A stretch of DNA of 64,000 nt. Source: Actinoplanes philippinensis. GTDB lineage: Bacteria; Actinomycetota; Actinomycetes; Mycobacteriales; Micromonosporaceae. Shown here piece after piece: positions 24,792 to 33,576 of this stretch (positions are counted from its first letter, which is position 1; each line of letters opens with the position of its first letter). A program made the translations under genes and the position numbers. The stretch covers positions 1 to 64,000 of the forward strand of contig NZ_FONV01000024.1 of the NCBI RefSeq assembly GCF_900113015.1, read 5' to 3'. A model generated the notes under the pieces. The model was not told where the DNA came from and ran no database searches. It was given only the letters and a program-made list of their open reading frames with translations.

Positions 24792-25681
24792 CACGAGCTC
24801 CTGCGCTTGTTGACGACGAACTGGACGACCGTCACCACGAGGCAGATCGCGAAGAGCACGATCGAGACCGCCGACGCGTACCCGAACTGGTTCTCCTCGA
24901 AGCCCTTGCGGAAGATGTACTGGGCGAGCACCAGCGTCGACTGCCCCGGACCGCCGTTGGTCATCACCAGGATCAGGTCGAAGACCTTGAAGCTGCCGAT
25001 GGTGAGCAGGACGGTGATGAAGAAGGTGGTGGGCCGCAGGCCGGGGAGGGTGACCGCCCGGAACCGCTGCCATGCCGACGCCCCGTCGACCCGGGCCGCC
25101 TCGTAGAGCTGGCCCGGGATGGTCTGCAGGCCGGCCAGGAAGAGCAGCATGTAGTAGCCCATGTCACGCCACGTCCCGACCAGGATGACGGCCGGCATGG
25201 ACCAGTCGGCCGAGGTGGTCCAGCCGGGCGGGTTGTCCACACCGACCCAGCGCAGCAGCTCGTTGACCGGGCCGTAACCCGGGCTGAACAGCATGTTCCA
25301 GATCTGGGCGACGGCGACGATCGAGGTGATGTACGGGAAGAACGCGACCGTACGGAAGAACGCCACCCCCCGCAGTTTGCGGTTGAGCAGCAGCGCCAGC
25401 CCGAGCGAGACGCCGAGGGTGAGCGGGATGTGGAAGGCCGCGTAGTAGAGGGTGTTGCGCAGCGCCGTCCAGAAGGTGGTGTCCCGGGCCATCTGCCGGA
25501 AGTTGTCCAGGCCGGTCCAGGTGGCGCCGCCGAACACGTTCCACTCGGTGAACGCGTAGTAGAAGAGCAGCCCCACCGGGATCAGAGTGAGGATCAGGAA
25601 GCCGATGAAGTTCGGCAGCAGGAAGCTCAGCCCGACCGCGGTGTTGCGCCACCGCCGGCGTCGTACGGGCATCGTCGTCAT
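24791..25681 (-). CDS. Sugar ABC transporter permease (MalF type)
   Basis: A 296-residue permease with six helices. It contains the full external loop (SPGYGPVNELLRWVGV) that is shortened in the homologue at 3400-4296, and the EAA motif LYEAARVDGASAWQRF. It begins 56 bases after the binding-protein gene, with GAGGAGA-type ribosome-site sequence upstream, and is coupled to the next permease by a one-base overlap. It forms half of the channel for the uronate oligosaccharide importer. Confidence 0.92.
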   Translation of the reverse strand: MTTMPVRRRRWRNTAVGLSFLLPNFIGFLILTLIPVGLLFYYAFTEWNVFGGATWTGLDNFRQMARDTTFWTALRNTLYYAAFHIPLTLGVSLGLALLLNRKLRGVAFFRTVAFFPYITSIVAVAQIWNMLFSPGYGPVNELLRWVGVDNPPGWTTSADWSMPAVILVGTWRDMGYYMLLFLAGLQTIPGQLYEAARVDGASAWQRFRAVTLPGLRPTTFFITVLLTIGSFKVFDLILVMTNGGPGQSTLVLAQYIFRKGFEENQFGYASAVSIVLFAICLVVTVVQFVVNKRRSS

Positions 25682-25737
25682 GAGTTCTCCTCGAGGTGCC
25701 CGCGGGCCCGGCCACACCGGACCGGGCCCGCGGAGAC

Positions 25738-27024
25738 TCACTTGCTCAGGACCTCGTTCTTGGCCCGGTCCTGTGCCTTGGTGATGGCCGCGTCGATCGG
25801 CGAGGTCCCGGACAGCACCTCGGTGTGCAGGTCCTTGAGGATGTTCTGCAGCGGCGCGGTGTACTTGGAGACCGGGTTCTCCGGCTTGGTGTCGTGGGTG
25901 GCGAAGGTGAACTTCGACAGGTCGTCGCCGGGCGCGCCCTTGAGCGAGAAGATCGTGTCGGCGACCGAGCTGTTGTCGGCCGGGGTGACACCGATGCCGG
26001 CGAGCGCCTTGGCGGCGTCCGCGCCGGCCGCGTAGGCCAGGAACTCCTTGGCCGCGGCGATCTTCTTCGCACTGATCTTCGGGTTGATGCCGAGACCGGT
26101 CGGGTCGGCGAACGTCACCGGGGTGGCCGACGTGCCGGTGGTGGCCTTGGTCAGCTGGGGGGCCGGCGCGATGCCCCACTCGAAGGTGTCGGCGTCGCCC
26201 TTGGCCTGCTGGTTGAGCAGCGTCGCGATGTACCAGGTGCCCATCACCATCATGGCCGCCGACTGCTTGCCGAACTGTGCCTGGTAGGTGAGGCTGTTGG
26301 TGGTCGCGTCGCCGAGGCTGACCTGCGCGCCGGCGGCCTGCAGGTCGAGGCTGGTCTGGTAATACGGCTTGAGGAAGCTGTAGTCGCCGCTCTCCAGGCT
26401 CGCCCCGGCGGTCTGGGCCAGCGCGAAACCCTGGTCGGTGGACTGCCAGGTGTGCTGGTACGCCCCGAGCGCCTTGTCGCCGGCCGCCTTCAGTTTGGTG
26501 GTCAGCTCCTTGGCGGCCGTCGCGTACTCCGCCCAGGTCCAGCTGCCGTCCGGGTGCTTGACGCCGGCCTTGTCGAAGAGCGCCTTGTTGTAATACAGCA
26601 CCCACGAGTCGGCCCGGTACGGGATGGCCCACGTCTTGCCGTCGACCTGGTAGGCGCTGACCCCGCCGACCTCGGGCCCGAGTTTGGCGGCCACGTCGGA
26701 CACGTCGACCAGCTGCTTGCCGTCCTGGTAGGTGAAGAAGTTCTTCAGGTTCTTCTGCACGTAGACGTCCGGGGCCTTGCCGGCGGCCAGGTCGGCGATC
26801 ATCTGGGTGTCGTAGTTGGCGGCGTCGTATTCCTTCAGCTCGACCGTGATGTCCGGGTGCGAGCTCTTGAAACCGTCGGCGAGGGTCTTGAACTCCGGCG
26901 TGGTCGCCAGGCTCCACCCGGCCAGGGTGAGCGTGACCGGGCCGGACTCCTCGGCGTCGCCGCCGCTGCTGCAGCCGGTGAGACCGAGCAGGAGCGCCGT
27001 GACAGCGGCGAGGGAGCGCTTCAT
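25738..27024 (-). CDS. Sugar-binding lipoprotein of the uronate oligosaccharide importer
   Basis: A 428-residue family 1 binding protein with a short signal peptide and perfect lipobox LTGC, so it is anchored outside the membrane. VTLTLAGWSLATTPEFK and the IPYRADSWVLYYNKALFDKAG block are typical of carbohydrate-binding proteins. It follows the DUF2264 gene by 15 bases and precedes two permeases and YesL. Because the same operon holds GH88 and Kdu enzymes, the ligand is probably an unsaturated uronate di- or oligosaccharide; this is inferred. Confidence 0.9.
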   Translation of the reverse strand: MKRSLAAVTALLLGLTGCSSGGDAEESGPVTLTLAGWSLATTPEFKTLADGFKSSHPDITVELKEYDAANYDTQMIADLAAGKAPDVYVQKNLKNFFTYQDGKQLVDVSDVAAKLGPEVGGVSAYQVDGKTWAIPYRADSWVLYYNKALFDKAGVKHPDGSWTWAEYATAAKELTTKLKAAGDKALGAYQHTWQSTDQGFALAQTAGASLESGDYSFLKPYYQTSLDLQAAGAQVSLGDATTNSLTYQAQFGKQSAAMMVMGTWYIATLLNQQAKGDADTFEWGIAPAPQLTKATTGTSATPVTFADPTGLGINPKISAKKIAAAKEFLAYAAGADAAKALAGIGVTPADNSSVADTIFSLKGAPGDDLSKFTFATHDTKPENPVSKYTAPLQNILKDLHTEVLSGTSPIDAAITKAQDRAKNEVLSK

Positions 27025-27039
27025 CTCTACTCCTCTATG

Positions 27040-28869
27040 TCAGAACGAGTCGTCGGTATTGATGCTGGTGTGTGTGAGAACGGCGTCGGGCCAGACGACC
27101 CGGACGCGCCCCTGACGGATCTCGGCGCGGCACGTCGTTTCCGCCGGGTCGGTGGACAGCTCGACGAGCACGGCGATCCAGCTCTCCGGGACCCCGAATT
27201 CGAGCCACGGCACCCGGACCGGGCCGCCGAGCGGTGACGCGTCGTCGTGTTCGGTCTCGCCGGCCGCCCCGTCGCCGATGATCGGCGTGAGACGCGAGAC
27301 GAGCCCCCTGGTCGCGGGCCAGCCGCCGATCCGCAGGCGGAAGGCGTCCGGCGAGACCTGCGCGACCCGGACGAGCCGGACCTCCCAGGGCCCGTGGACC
27401 AGCGAGAACGTGGTGATCCGCCCGGCCGGGCGGAGTTTTCCGGTGCGGCCGGAGCCGTGGTCGCGGCCCGGCGGGTCCGGTTCCAGCCAATGTGCTTCGG
27501 TGACGGACCCGGCACAACCCAGAGACCCCTCGACGCGTACGGCCAGAGTGCGCATGCCGGTGCGGTGCGAGTGCCGCCCGGCCCGGTCCACGAGGACCAC
27601 CGACTGGTCCTCCGGGTCGGTCCAGCCGCTCTCGTCCAGCACCGGCGCGGTGGCCGTCGAGTAGCCGATCCGGGCGTAGAGCGGCGAGTCGCCGCCGGGC
27701 ACGCCCTCGTCGCCGTGATCGGTGCCGTGGTTGATGACGCGGACGATGCCGTCGGCGCGGGTGCCGGCGATCAGCCAGCCCGGCGCGCGGACGGCGCGGA
27801 GCACGTCACCGGTCTCCACCGGCAGCGGCTCGGCCGGCGCCGCCCACACCGGATGATCCTCCGGGAGGGCCACGCCGAGCAGTCCCTTGCTCGCCCAGTA
27901 GGGCGACCCGGGACCGGAGTAGGACTGGGCGAGCCGGGGCCACGGTCCGTGCCAGCCGAGCGTGAGGATGTCGCCGTGCGGCGCGAAGTGCCCGACGATC
28001 TTCCCGGCGGCGTGCCGCAGCCGGCCGGGCGCGTGCGAGGGGACGTCGGCGAGGATGCCGGCCCAGAACGGGGCGGCCGCGGCGAACCGGTAGATCAGGC
28101 TGCGGCCCTGCAGCAGCGGGGAGCCGTCGCCGCCGGTCAGGGCGAGCGCGTCGGTGAGGAAGCGGTCCAGCAGGTCCCGGTCGACGGGCCGCAGGCCGGG
28201 GGCGCCGGTCATCCGCGACCACAGCACCGGGTAGAGGTGCAGGGCCCAGCCGGTGTAGTGGTCGTAGGCGCGGGACGAGCCGTCGGACAGCCAACCGTCG
28301 GCGCGGCGGAACGTGTCGTGGGTGGCCAGGTCCTCCGCCATCTCGGTCTCGGAGTACGGGCCGCCGACCGAGCGCAGGAACGTCTGCACGACCAGGCGGA
28401 ACCACACCCAGTTGATCCGCGGGTAGGTGTCGTCGCCGACGGCCGGGGCCAGGTAGTCGACGATCCGCTCCTGGACGGCCGGGTCCAGCCGGTCCCAGAT
28501 CCAGTCGCGGGTCATGTCGAGGATCAGCGCGATCGACGCCGCCTCCACCTTGGCCTGGGCGTGTTCGGTCAGCCGTACCCATCGATCGGGGTTTGCCGGG
28601 TCGGTGCCCGCCGCGAGGCCGGCGGCGTATCGCTCGACCAGGTGATCGAGGCCCTTGCCGCGCTCGCCGGCCAGGCGGAAGCCGGCCAGCAGGAAGGTGC
28701 GCGCGAAGCCCTCCAGGCCGTCGACCGCACGGCCGTAACCGCCCTCGGCGCCGGGCAGCGTGATCAGCGCGTGTGACGGCGAGGTGTGCCGGGACGCGGC
28801 GGCGAGCAGACGGTCGGCGAACCCGGTCCAGTCGGCGCGGGATTCGAGGGCAGGGTTCGACGGTGGCAC
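27040..28869 (-). CDS. DUF2264 domain protein, first gene of the uronate operon
   Basis: A 609-residue protein without signal peptide. The N-terminal 380 residues are an alpha-helical region with W/H/Y-rich blocks (RINWVWFRLVVQTFLRS, DGWLSDGSSRAYDHYTGWALHLYP) typical of DUF2264 proteins; the rest is beta-rich. Members occur in polysaccharide-use loci and are thought to act on oligosaccharides, but no activity is assigned here. The GTG at 28869 is chosen: GGAG lies six bases upstream, whereas the ATG at 28947 lies inside the promoter -35 region. The binding-protein gene follows after 15 bases. Confidence 0.8.
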   Translation of the reverse strand: MPPSNPALESRADWTGFADRLLAAASRHTSPSHALITLPGAEGGYGRAVDGLEGFARTFLLAGFRLAGERGKGLDHLVERYAAGLAAGTDPANPDRWVRLTEHAQAKVEAASIALILDMTRDWIWDRLDPAVQERIVDYLAPAVGDDTYPRINWVWFRLVVQTFLRSVGGPYSETEMAEDLATHDTFRRADGWLSDGSSRAYDHYTGWALHLYPVLWSRMTGAPGLRPVDRDLLDRFLTDALALTGGDGSPLLQGRSLIYRFAAAAPFWAGILADVPSHAPGRLRHAAGKIVGHFAPHGDILTLGWHGPWPRLAQSYSGPGSPYWASKGLLGVALPEDHPVWAAPAEPLPVETGDVLRAVRAPGWLIAGTRADGIVRVINHGTDHGDEGVPGGDSPLYARIGYSTATAPVLDESGWTDPEDQSVVLVDRAGRHSHRTGMRTLAVRVEGSLGCAGSVTEAHWLEPDPPGRDHGSGRTGKLRPAGRITTFSLVHGPWEVRLVRVAQVSPDAFRLRIGGWPATRGLVSRLTPIIGDGAAGETEHDDASPLGGPVRVPWLEFGVPESWIAVLVELSTDPAETTCRAEIRQGRVRVVWPDAVLTHTSINTDDSF

Positions 28870-28900
28870 GTCACGCTCCGGAGTCGATCGGGCGGGTACC

Positions 28901-28982
28901 TGTGATCGGTTTCCGGGAAGTAAAACGCTCACAATCGACCATGTCAATGAGTTCTTCGCTCACAGCCCGCCAAATGTGATCG
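28901..28982. promoter_or_regulatory. Cluster of TGTGA(T/G)CG half-sites (candidate operators)
   Basis: The octamer occurs four times: forward at 28901-28908, inverted at 28926-28933 and 28957-28964, and forward at 28975-28982. The first pair makes an inverted repeat with 12-base arms (10 of 12 matching: TGTGATCGGTTT and AAAACGCTCACA) that overlaps the -10 box of the leftward promoter. The second pair faces the other way. The sites lie in the shared region between the leftward operon and the rightward lyase-regulator pair. Confidence 0.65.
28919..28947 (-). promoter_or_regulatory. Promoter of the uronate operon
   Basis: On the minus strand TTGACA (28947-28942) is followed after exactly 17 bases by TTTACT (28924-28919). 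The -35 box is the full consensus. Transcription would begin about 40 bases before the GTG of the DUF2264 gene. Confidence 0.75.
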
Positions 28983-29110
28983 CGGAACGCCGTGAGCTGG
29001 CCGTTTAGGACGACTAACAGCCACCCGATCGGACGCTTGAGCACGGTCCGAACGTCACGGGACGGTTAAAGTGATCTGATACGATCGCGATCGATCACGG
29101 GGAGGTGACC

Positions 29111-30847
29111 ATGTTCGTGCCGCCGGCGACCGACCGCACGGTGTGGAGATCGGCCGACGAGCCGACCCTCCGCGAGCTGTCCGAGCGCGCCCGCGCCACC
29201 CTCGGCGCCCCCTGGCCCACTCCCCTGGCCCGCGACTTCGCCCGCTACTTCCGCGACGGCGACCGGGACACCTACGAGCAGGCGATCTGGGTCCGGCACC
29301 AGCGGCTGGCCCGGGCCGTCGTGCTGGCCGCCGCCACCGGCGACCCGGTCTGGCTCGACGAGGCCGCCGACGGCGTGACCCTGTTCTGCGAGCAGAGCAC
29401 CTGGTGCTGGCCGGCCCACGACGACACGTTCGCCCGGCACGGCTCGGTGCTGCCGACCGTCACCGACCCCTACGTCGATCTGGGCGCCGGTGAGGTCGCC
29501 GCCGATCTCGCGTGGACCGATCACGTGCTCGGCGCGCAGCTCGACGAGCGTTACCCGGGGTTACGCGCCCGCATCCGGCACGAGGTCGACCGGCGGGTGT
29601 TCACCCCGTTCATCGAGCGGCGCGACTGGACCTGGCTCGGCCTCGACGGCCACGTGCACAACTGGAACCCGTGGATCCACAGCAACATCCTGATCGCCAC
29701 CAGGCTGCTGGCCCCGTCCTCCGCCGACCGGCTCACCGAGCTGGTGACCGAGGGCCTCTCGCGGTACGCCGCGGCGGTGCCCCCCGACGGGGCCATCGAC
29801 GAGGGGTACCACTACTGGTGGCACGGCGCGCTGCCGTACCTGGAGACCCTGGAACGCCTCGGCCGTGACCTCGACCCGGCGCTGATCGACTTCCCGCACC
29901 GCGTCCACCTGGGCGGACCGTGGTATCTCAACCACGCCGACGGGCCGGCCCGCCCGTCGCCGCACCAGCCGTGGCACGTGCTGCACCGGCTGGCCGGTGT
30001 GGCCGGCGCCCGCGACGCCCGCGCCCATGCGGCCACCCACCGGCGGCCCGGCGAGGCGGTCGCCCACGAGAGCCACGGGCTCGGCTACCTGCTGCAGGCC
30101 GTCCTCGACCAGGAGTGGATCGCCGCCGTCCCGGGCCCGTCCCCGCTGCCGCGTGACGTCTGGTTCCCGTCGACCCAGGTGCTGCTGGCCCGGCCCGCCG
30201 CGGGCAGCGCCGCCGGCCTGACCCTGGCGATCAAGGGCGGCCACAACGGGGAGAACCACAATCACAACGACGTCGGCAGTTTCATCGTGGCCCGCGACGG
30301 GGTGCCGGTGCTGATCGACCCGGGGCGGCCCACCTATACCGCGCAGACCTTCGGGCCCCGGCGGTACGAGATCTGGACCATGCGATCGACCTGGCACAAC
30401 ACCCCGTCGATCCGGGGTACGGAACAGGCCGCCGGCGCCTCGTTCACGGCCCGTGACGTGGTCGTGGACCTCGACGCCGGCTCGTTCACCGCCGACCTGG
30501 CCGGTGCCTACCCCCGCGACGACGTCCGCCACTGGACCCGGACCGCCCGGCTCGACCGTGACACCGGCACGATCACCATCCGGGACGCGTGGGAGCTGCT
30601 GCCCGGCACCGGGCGGACCGTCGTCCATCTGATCGCGGCCGGCGAGGTCACCCTCACCGGCGGCGGCGCCGACATCGACGGCGTCAGCGTGACCTGGGGC
30701 GACCGGCCCTGCGAGGTCACCAGCCGCCGGCTCGACGACCCGCAGCTCACCGAGGTGTGGGGCGACCGGCTGACCCGCCTCGACATCGACGTCACCACCC
30801 TGGGGCCGGTCGGCTCCCTCGAACTGATCGTGAAGGAGAGACGGTGA
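29111..30847 (+). CDS. Heparinase II/III-type polysaccharide lyase
   Basis: A 578-residue protein with an N-terminal alpha-barrel (about 1-330) and a C-terminal beta-sandwich starting with the hallmark GGHNGENHNHNDVGSF (about 375-391), followed by IDPGRPTY. Family members cleave uronate-containing chains (heparin, alginate, related polymers) by beta-elimination, giving the unsaturated ends that GH88 processes. No signal peptide is seen, so it probably works on imported oligosaccharides. The ATG at 29111 has GGAGG five bases upstream. Its stop overlaps the GTG of the regulator gene (GTGA). The polymer specificity is unknown. Confidence 0.85.
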   Translation: MFVPPATDRTVWRSADEPTLRELSERARATLGAPWPTPLARDFARYFRDGDRDTYEQAIWVRHQRLARAVVLAAATGDPVWLDEAADGVTLFCEQSTWCWPAHDDTFARHGSVLPTVTDPYVDLGAGEVAADLAWTDHVLGAQLDERYPGLRARIRHEVDRRVFTPFIERRDWTWLGLDGHVHNWNPWIHSNILIATRLLAPSSADRLTELVTEGLSRYAAAVPPDGAIDEGYHYWWHGALPYLETLERLGRDLDPALIDFPHRVHLGGPWYLNHADGPARPSPHQPWHVLHRLAGVAGARDARAHAATHRRPGEAVAHESHGLGYLLQAVLDQEWIAAVPGPSPLPRDVWFPSTQVLLARPAAGSAAGLTLAIKGGHNGENHNHNDVGSFIVARDGVPVLIDPGRPTYTAQTFGPRRYEIWTMRSTWHNTPSIRGTEQAAGASFTARDVVVDLDAGSFTADLAGAYPRDDVRHWTRTARLDRDTGTITIRDAWELLPGTGRTVVHLIAAGEVTLTGGGADIDGVSVTWGDRPCEVTSRRLDDPQLTEVWGDRLTRLDIDVTTLGPVGSLELIVKERR

Positions 30848-31959
30848 GCAACACCGACAAGCGGGGGCCGTTGCAGGTGGCCCGCCGGGCGCGGCTGCTG
30901 GAGCAGTTGCAGCGCGACGGCGTGCTGCGGGTCTCCGACCTCACCGACGCGCTCGGCGCCTCCACGGTCACGATCCGCCGCGACATCGCCCAGCTCGCCT
31001 CGGAGGGCCTGGTCCGCCGGGTGCACGGCGGTGTCGCGCTGCCCACCGGCGAGGAGCAGCGCGACACCGAGGACGTGTTCAGCGGCAGCATCGGCATGCT
31101 CGTGCCGTCGCTCGACTACTACTACCCGCACGTGGCCCGCGGCGCCGAGGAGGCCGCCCGCGAGCTCGACCTGCGCATCGTGCTGCGTGGCTCGTCCTAC
31201 GAGACCGAGGACGACCGGCCGCAGCTCAACCGGCTCGTCGACCAGGGCGTCGACGCGCTGATCGTGGCCCCGCGGATGGACGCGCCGACCGCCCAGCAGA
31301 CCATCGAGTGGCTGGCCGGGCTCGGTATCCCGGTCGTCCTGCTGGAACGCACCGCCACCGCCGGCCCGCACCACGCGCACCTGGAGTCGGTCGTCTCCGA
31401 CCACGCGCAGGGCGCCGGCATGGCCGTGCGTCACCTCGCCGGGCTGGGGCACCGCAAGGTCGGCGTGGTGCTGGCCGCCCTCAGCCCGACCAGCCCGCAC
31501 ATCCACCGCGGCTGGCACGAGGCGGTCACCGAGCTGGGCCTCGACGCGACCGGCACCGTGGACGAGCAGGTGCCGGACGCCCGTACGCCGGACAGCAAGA
31601 ACGCCCTCGACAAGACCCTGGACAAGACTCTCGACCGGGTCCTGGAGACCGGCACCACGGCCCTGCTGGTGCACGCCGACGCCGAGGCGATCGCCCTGGT
31701 GCAGCGCTGCGAGGAACGTCAGCTGTCGGTCCCCGGCGACCTGTCGGTGATCGCCTACGACGACGAGGTGGCGGGACTGTTCAGCCCGGCGCTCACCGCG
31801 GTCCGGCCGCCCCGCGGCTCGATCGGCCGCGCCGCCGTCCGCCTGGCCGCCGACCGTCTCGCCGACCCGCAGCGTCCCACCCACCGCATCGTGATAAGCC
31901 CGTCGCTGCGCATCCGCGACTCGGCGGCGCCACCGCTCTCCCCAGCGGACACACGCTGA
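30844..31959 (+). CDS. Hybrid regulator: DeoR-type HTH with LacI-type sugar sensor
   Basis: A 371-residue regulator. Residues about 12-70 (RLLEQLQRDGVLRVSDLTDALG, then TVTIRRDIAQLASEG and RRVHGG) are a DeoR/GlpR winged helix, but the C-terminal part (from about 80: IGMLVPSLDYYYPHVARGAEEA) is a LacI-family periplasmic-binding-like domain, not the usual DeoR sugar-phosphate domain. It is translationally coupled to the lyase gene and faces the uronate operon, so it most likely controls both through the TGTGA(T/G)CG sites. The effector is probably an unsaturated uronate sugar; that is inferred. Confidence 0.85.
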   Translation: MSNTDKRGPLQVARRARLLEQLQRDGVLRVSDLTDALGASTVTIRRDIAQLASEGLVRRVHGGVALPTGEEQRDTEDVFSGSIGMLVPSLDYYYPHVARGAEEAARELDLRIVLRGSSYETEDDRPQLNRLVDQGVDALIVAPRMDAPTAQQTIEWLAGLGIPVVLLERTATAGPHHAHLESVVSDHAQGAGMAVRHLAGLGHRKVGVVLAALSPTSPHIHRGWHEAVTELGLDATGTVDEQVPDARTPDSKNALDKTLDKTLDRVLETGTTALLVHADAEAIALVQRCEERQLSVPGDLSVIAYDDEVAGLFSPALTAVRPPRGSIGRAAVRLAADRLADPQRPTHRIVISPSLRIRDSAAPPLSPADTR

Positions 31960-31984
31960 CCGCAATCGTTGTCAGGCTGCGTGT

Positions 31985-32479
31985 ATGGTCCTCACCCCAC
32001 CGGGCGGCGCAGCCCTCAACCCGTTCGTCGTCGTCGACGACGCCGCGGGTCTCGTCACGTTCGTGTCCGAGGTTCTCGGCGTACCCGAGACGGCCGAAGC
32101 CCGTACCCCGATGCCGGACGGCACCCTGATCCATGCCGAGCTGCGGGTCGGCACGGTGAACCTGATGATCGCCGACCGGCGGGACGGGTGGCCGTCGCGC
32201 CCCGGCCTGCTGCAGGTGTGGGTGTCCGACATCGCCGAGGTCCTCGGCCGGGCCGCCGGGCGCGGAGCGGTGACCGTGACCGAGCCGACCCCGTTCTACG
32301 GCGAGACCACCCTGGCCCGCATGCTCGACCCCTGGCAGAACCTGTGGTGGCTGTATTCTCCCGCGCCCGGCCAGGCCGACCCGGAGCCGGCCTGGGAGGG
32401 CGGCTCCGATCCGGTCTTCGCCACCCTCGACCGGACGCTGCGATCGCTGGGCTCACGCCCGGACGCGACGGGACAGTGA
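31985..32479 (+). CDS. VOC/glyoxalase-fold protein (PhnB-like)
   Basis: A 164-residue vicinal-oxygen-chelate fold protein with two beta-alpha-beta-beta-beta modules. NPFVVVDDAAGLVTFVSEVLG begins the first, and FYGETTLARMLDPWQNLWWLYS ends the second in the way of PhnB/3-demethylubiquinone-like members. The function is not known: members range from metal-dependent lyases to drug-binding proteins. It starts 25 bases after the regulator, and its 3' end overlaps the convergent second hybrid regulator by 27 bases. Confidence 0.8.
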   Translation: MVLTPPGGAALNPFVVVDDAAGLVTFVSEVLGVPETAEARTPMPDGTLIHAELRVGTVNLMIADRRDGWPSRPGLLQVWVSDIAEVLGRAAGRGAVTVTEPTPFYGETTLARMLDPWQNLWWLYSPAPGQADPEPAWEGGSDPVFATLDRTLRSLGSRPDATGQ

Positions 32480-33508
32480 CGACTGGCGGACCACCAGCTC
32501 CGGGGCGACCAGGACGCCCTGGGCCGGGCGGCGGTCGCCGTCTAGCAGGCGGGAGACCATCAGCTCGACGGCCAGGCGGCCGACGTGGTTCTTCGGCGGG
32601 CGGATCGCGGTGAGCGCCGGCTCGGCCAGGTGGGCCACCTCGTCGTCGTAGGAGACGATCGCCAGGTCGTCGGGGACGCGAAGGCCCTGGTCGGCGGCAT
32701 TCTGGGCGACGACGATGGCCTGCGGGTCACTGTGCACGATCACCGCTGACAGGCCCTTCACCGGCACGTTCACCGCGTCGCCGGGCAGGCCCAGGTCGGC
32801 GCAGGCCCGGCGCCAGCCCTGCAGCAGGTACGTCGAGGTGGGGCTGCCGCCGGAGAGCAGCAGGCCGATCCGGCGGTGGCCCTGCTCGTACAGGTGGTGG
32901 ACGGCGATCTCCAGGCCCAGCGCGTGATCGCTGCGCACCCACTCGATCTGCCTCGGGGCGCTCGTCCAGCGGTGCGGCTGGCGCTCGACGAGGATCGCCG
33001 GGACCGGCAGGCGGCTGATCCAGTCGAGGGTGGTGGCCGCGTCGCCGCCGTCCAGGCTGGGCGCGAGCAGCAGGCCCTGCACCTGGCCGGCCTCGACGAG
33101 CCGGCCGATCTGCCGCCGGTCCTCCTCCGGGTCGTAGCTGGAGCCGCGCAACTGGACGTTGACGCCGAGGGCGGCGCCGGCGGCCCGGGCGCCCGCGACG
33201 ATCGGCGGCCAGTAGAAGTCGAGCGACGGGACGACCATGCCGATCGTGAACGCGGTCCGGCGGACCGGCGCGGGTTGCGGCCGGGACGGCAGCGTGGCGC
33301 CGCCGTGCACCCGGTGGCACAGGTTGCGGGCGGCCAGGGCGGCGATGTCCCGGCGGATGGTCAGCTCGCTCACGCCGAGGTCGCGGGCCAGGTCGCTGAC
33401 CCGGACCGCGCCGCAGCGCCGCAACTCGGTGAGCAGCCGCTCGTGCCTCTGCACCTGGAACAGGGCTGTTCGATTGGTTGCGTTTGCGACCGAGCGGGAT
33501 CGCACCAT
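32453..33508 (-). CDS. Second hybrid regulator: DeoR-type HTH with LacI-type sensor
   Basis: A 351-residue paralogue of the regulator at 30844-31959 with the same build: winged helix ERLLTELRRCGAVRVSDLARDLG and TIRRDIAALAARN (about 22-75), then a LacI-type sensor from about 88 (IGMVVPSLDFYWPPIVAGARAAG). The two share RGSSY(D/E) (P/T)E(D/E)D and SYDDEVA blocks. It is read away from the secreted GH43 gene, with 68 bases between starts, so it probably controls that gene and itself. The ATG at 33508 lacks a good ribosome site, so the exact start is uncertain. Confidence 0.83.
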   Translation of the reverse strand: MVRSRSVANATNRTALFQVQRHERLLTELRRCGAVRVSDLARDLGVSELTIRRDIAALAARNLCHRVHGGATLPSRPQPAPVRRTAFTIGMVVPSLDFYWPPIVAGARAAGAALGVNVQLRGSSYDPEEDRRQIGRLVEAGQVQGLLLAPSLDGGDAATTLDWISRLPVPAILVERQPHRWTSAPRQIEWVRSDHALGLEIAVHHLYEQGHRRIGLLLSGGSPTSTYLLQGWRRACADLGLPGDAVNVPVKGLSAVIVHSDPQAIVVAQNAADQGLRVPDDLAIVSYDDEVAHLAEPALTAIRPPKNHVGRLAVELMVSRLLDGDRRPAQGVLVAPELVVRQSSLSRRVRA

Positions 33509-33535
33509 GGCATCACCGTTTCCGACCGTTTACGA
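33481..33535. promoter_or_regulatory. Three CGTTTNCGA elements upstream of the GH43 gene
   Basis: CGTTTGCGA (33481-33489), CGTTTCCGA (33517-33525) and CGTTTACGA (33527-33535) lie in the same direction. The last two are parts of a 10-base direct repeat (CCGTTTCCGA, CCGTTTACGA). They lie around the start of the second hybrid regulator and before the GH43 gene and may be its operators. Confidence 0.5.
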
Positions 33536-33576
33536 AGACGTTACGTACATTCTTACGCATCGATCGGGGCTTCCGG

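Noticed and set aside
29066..29085. Promoter of the heparinase gene at TTAAAG or TACGAT
   Set aside because: No -35 box at an acceptable spacing was found, so no promoter is claimed.
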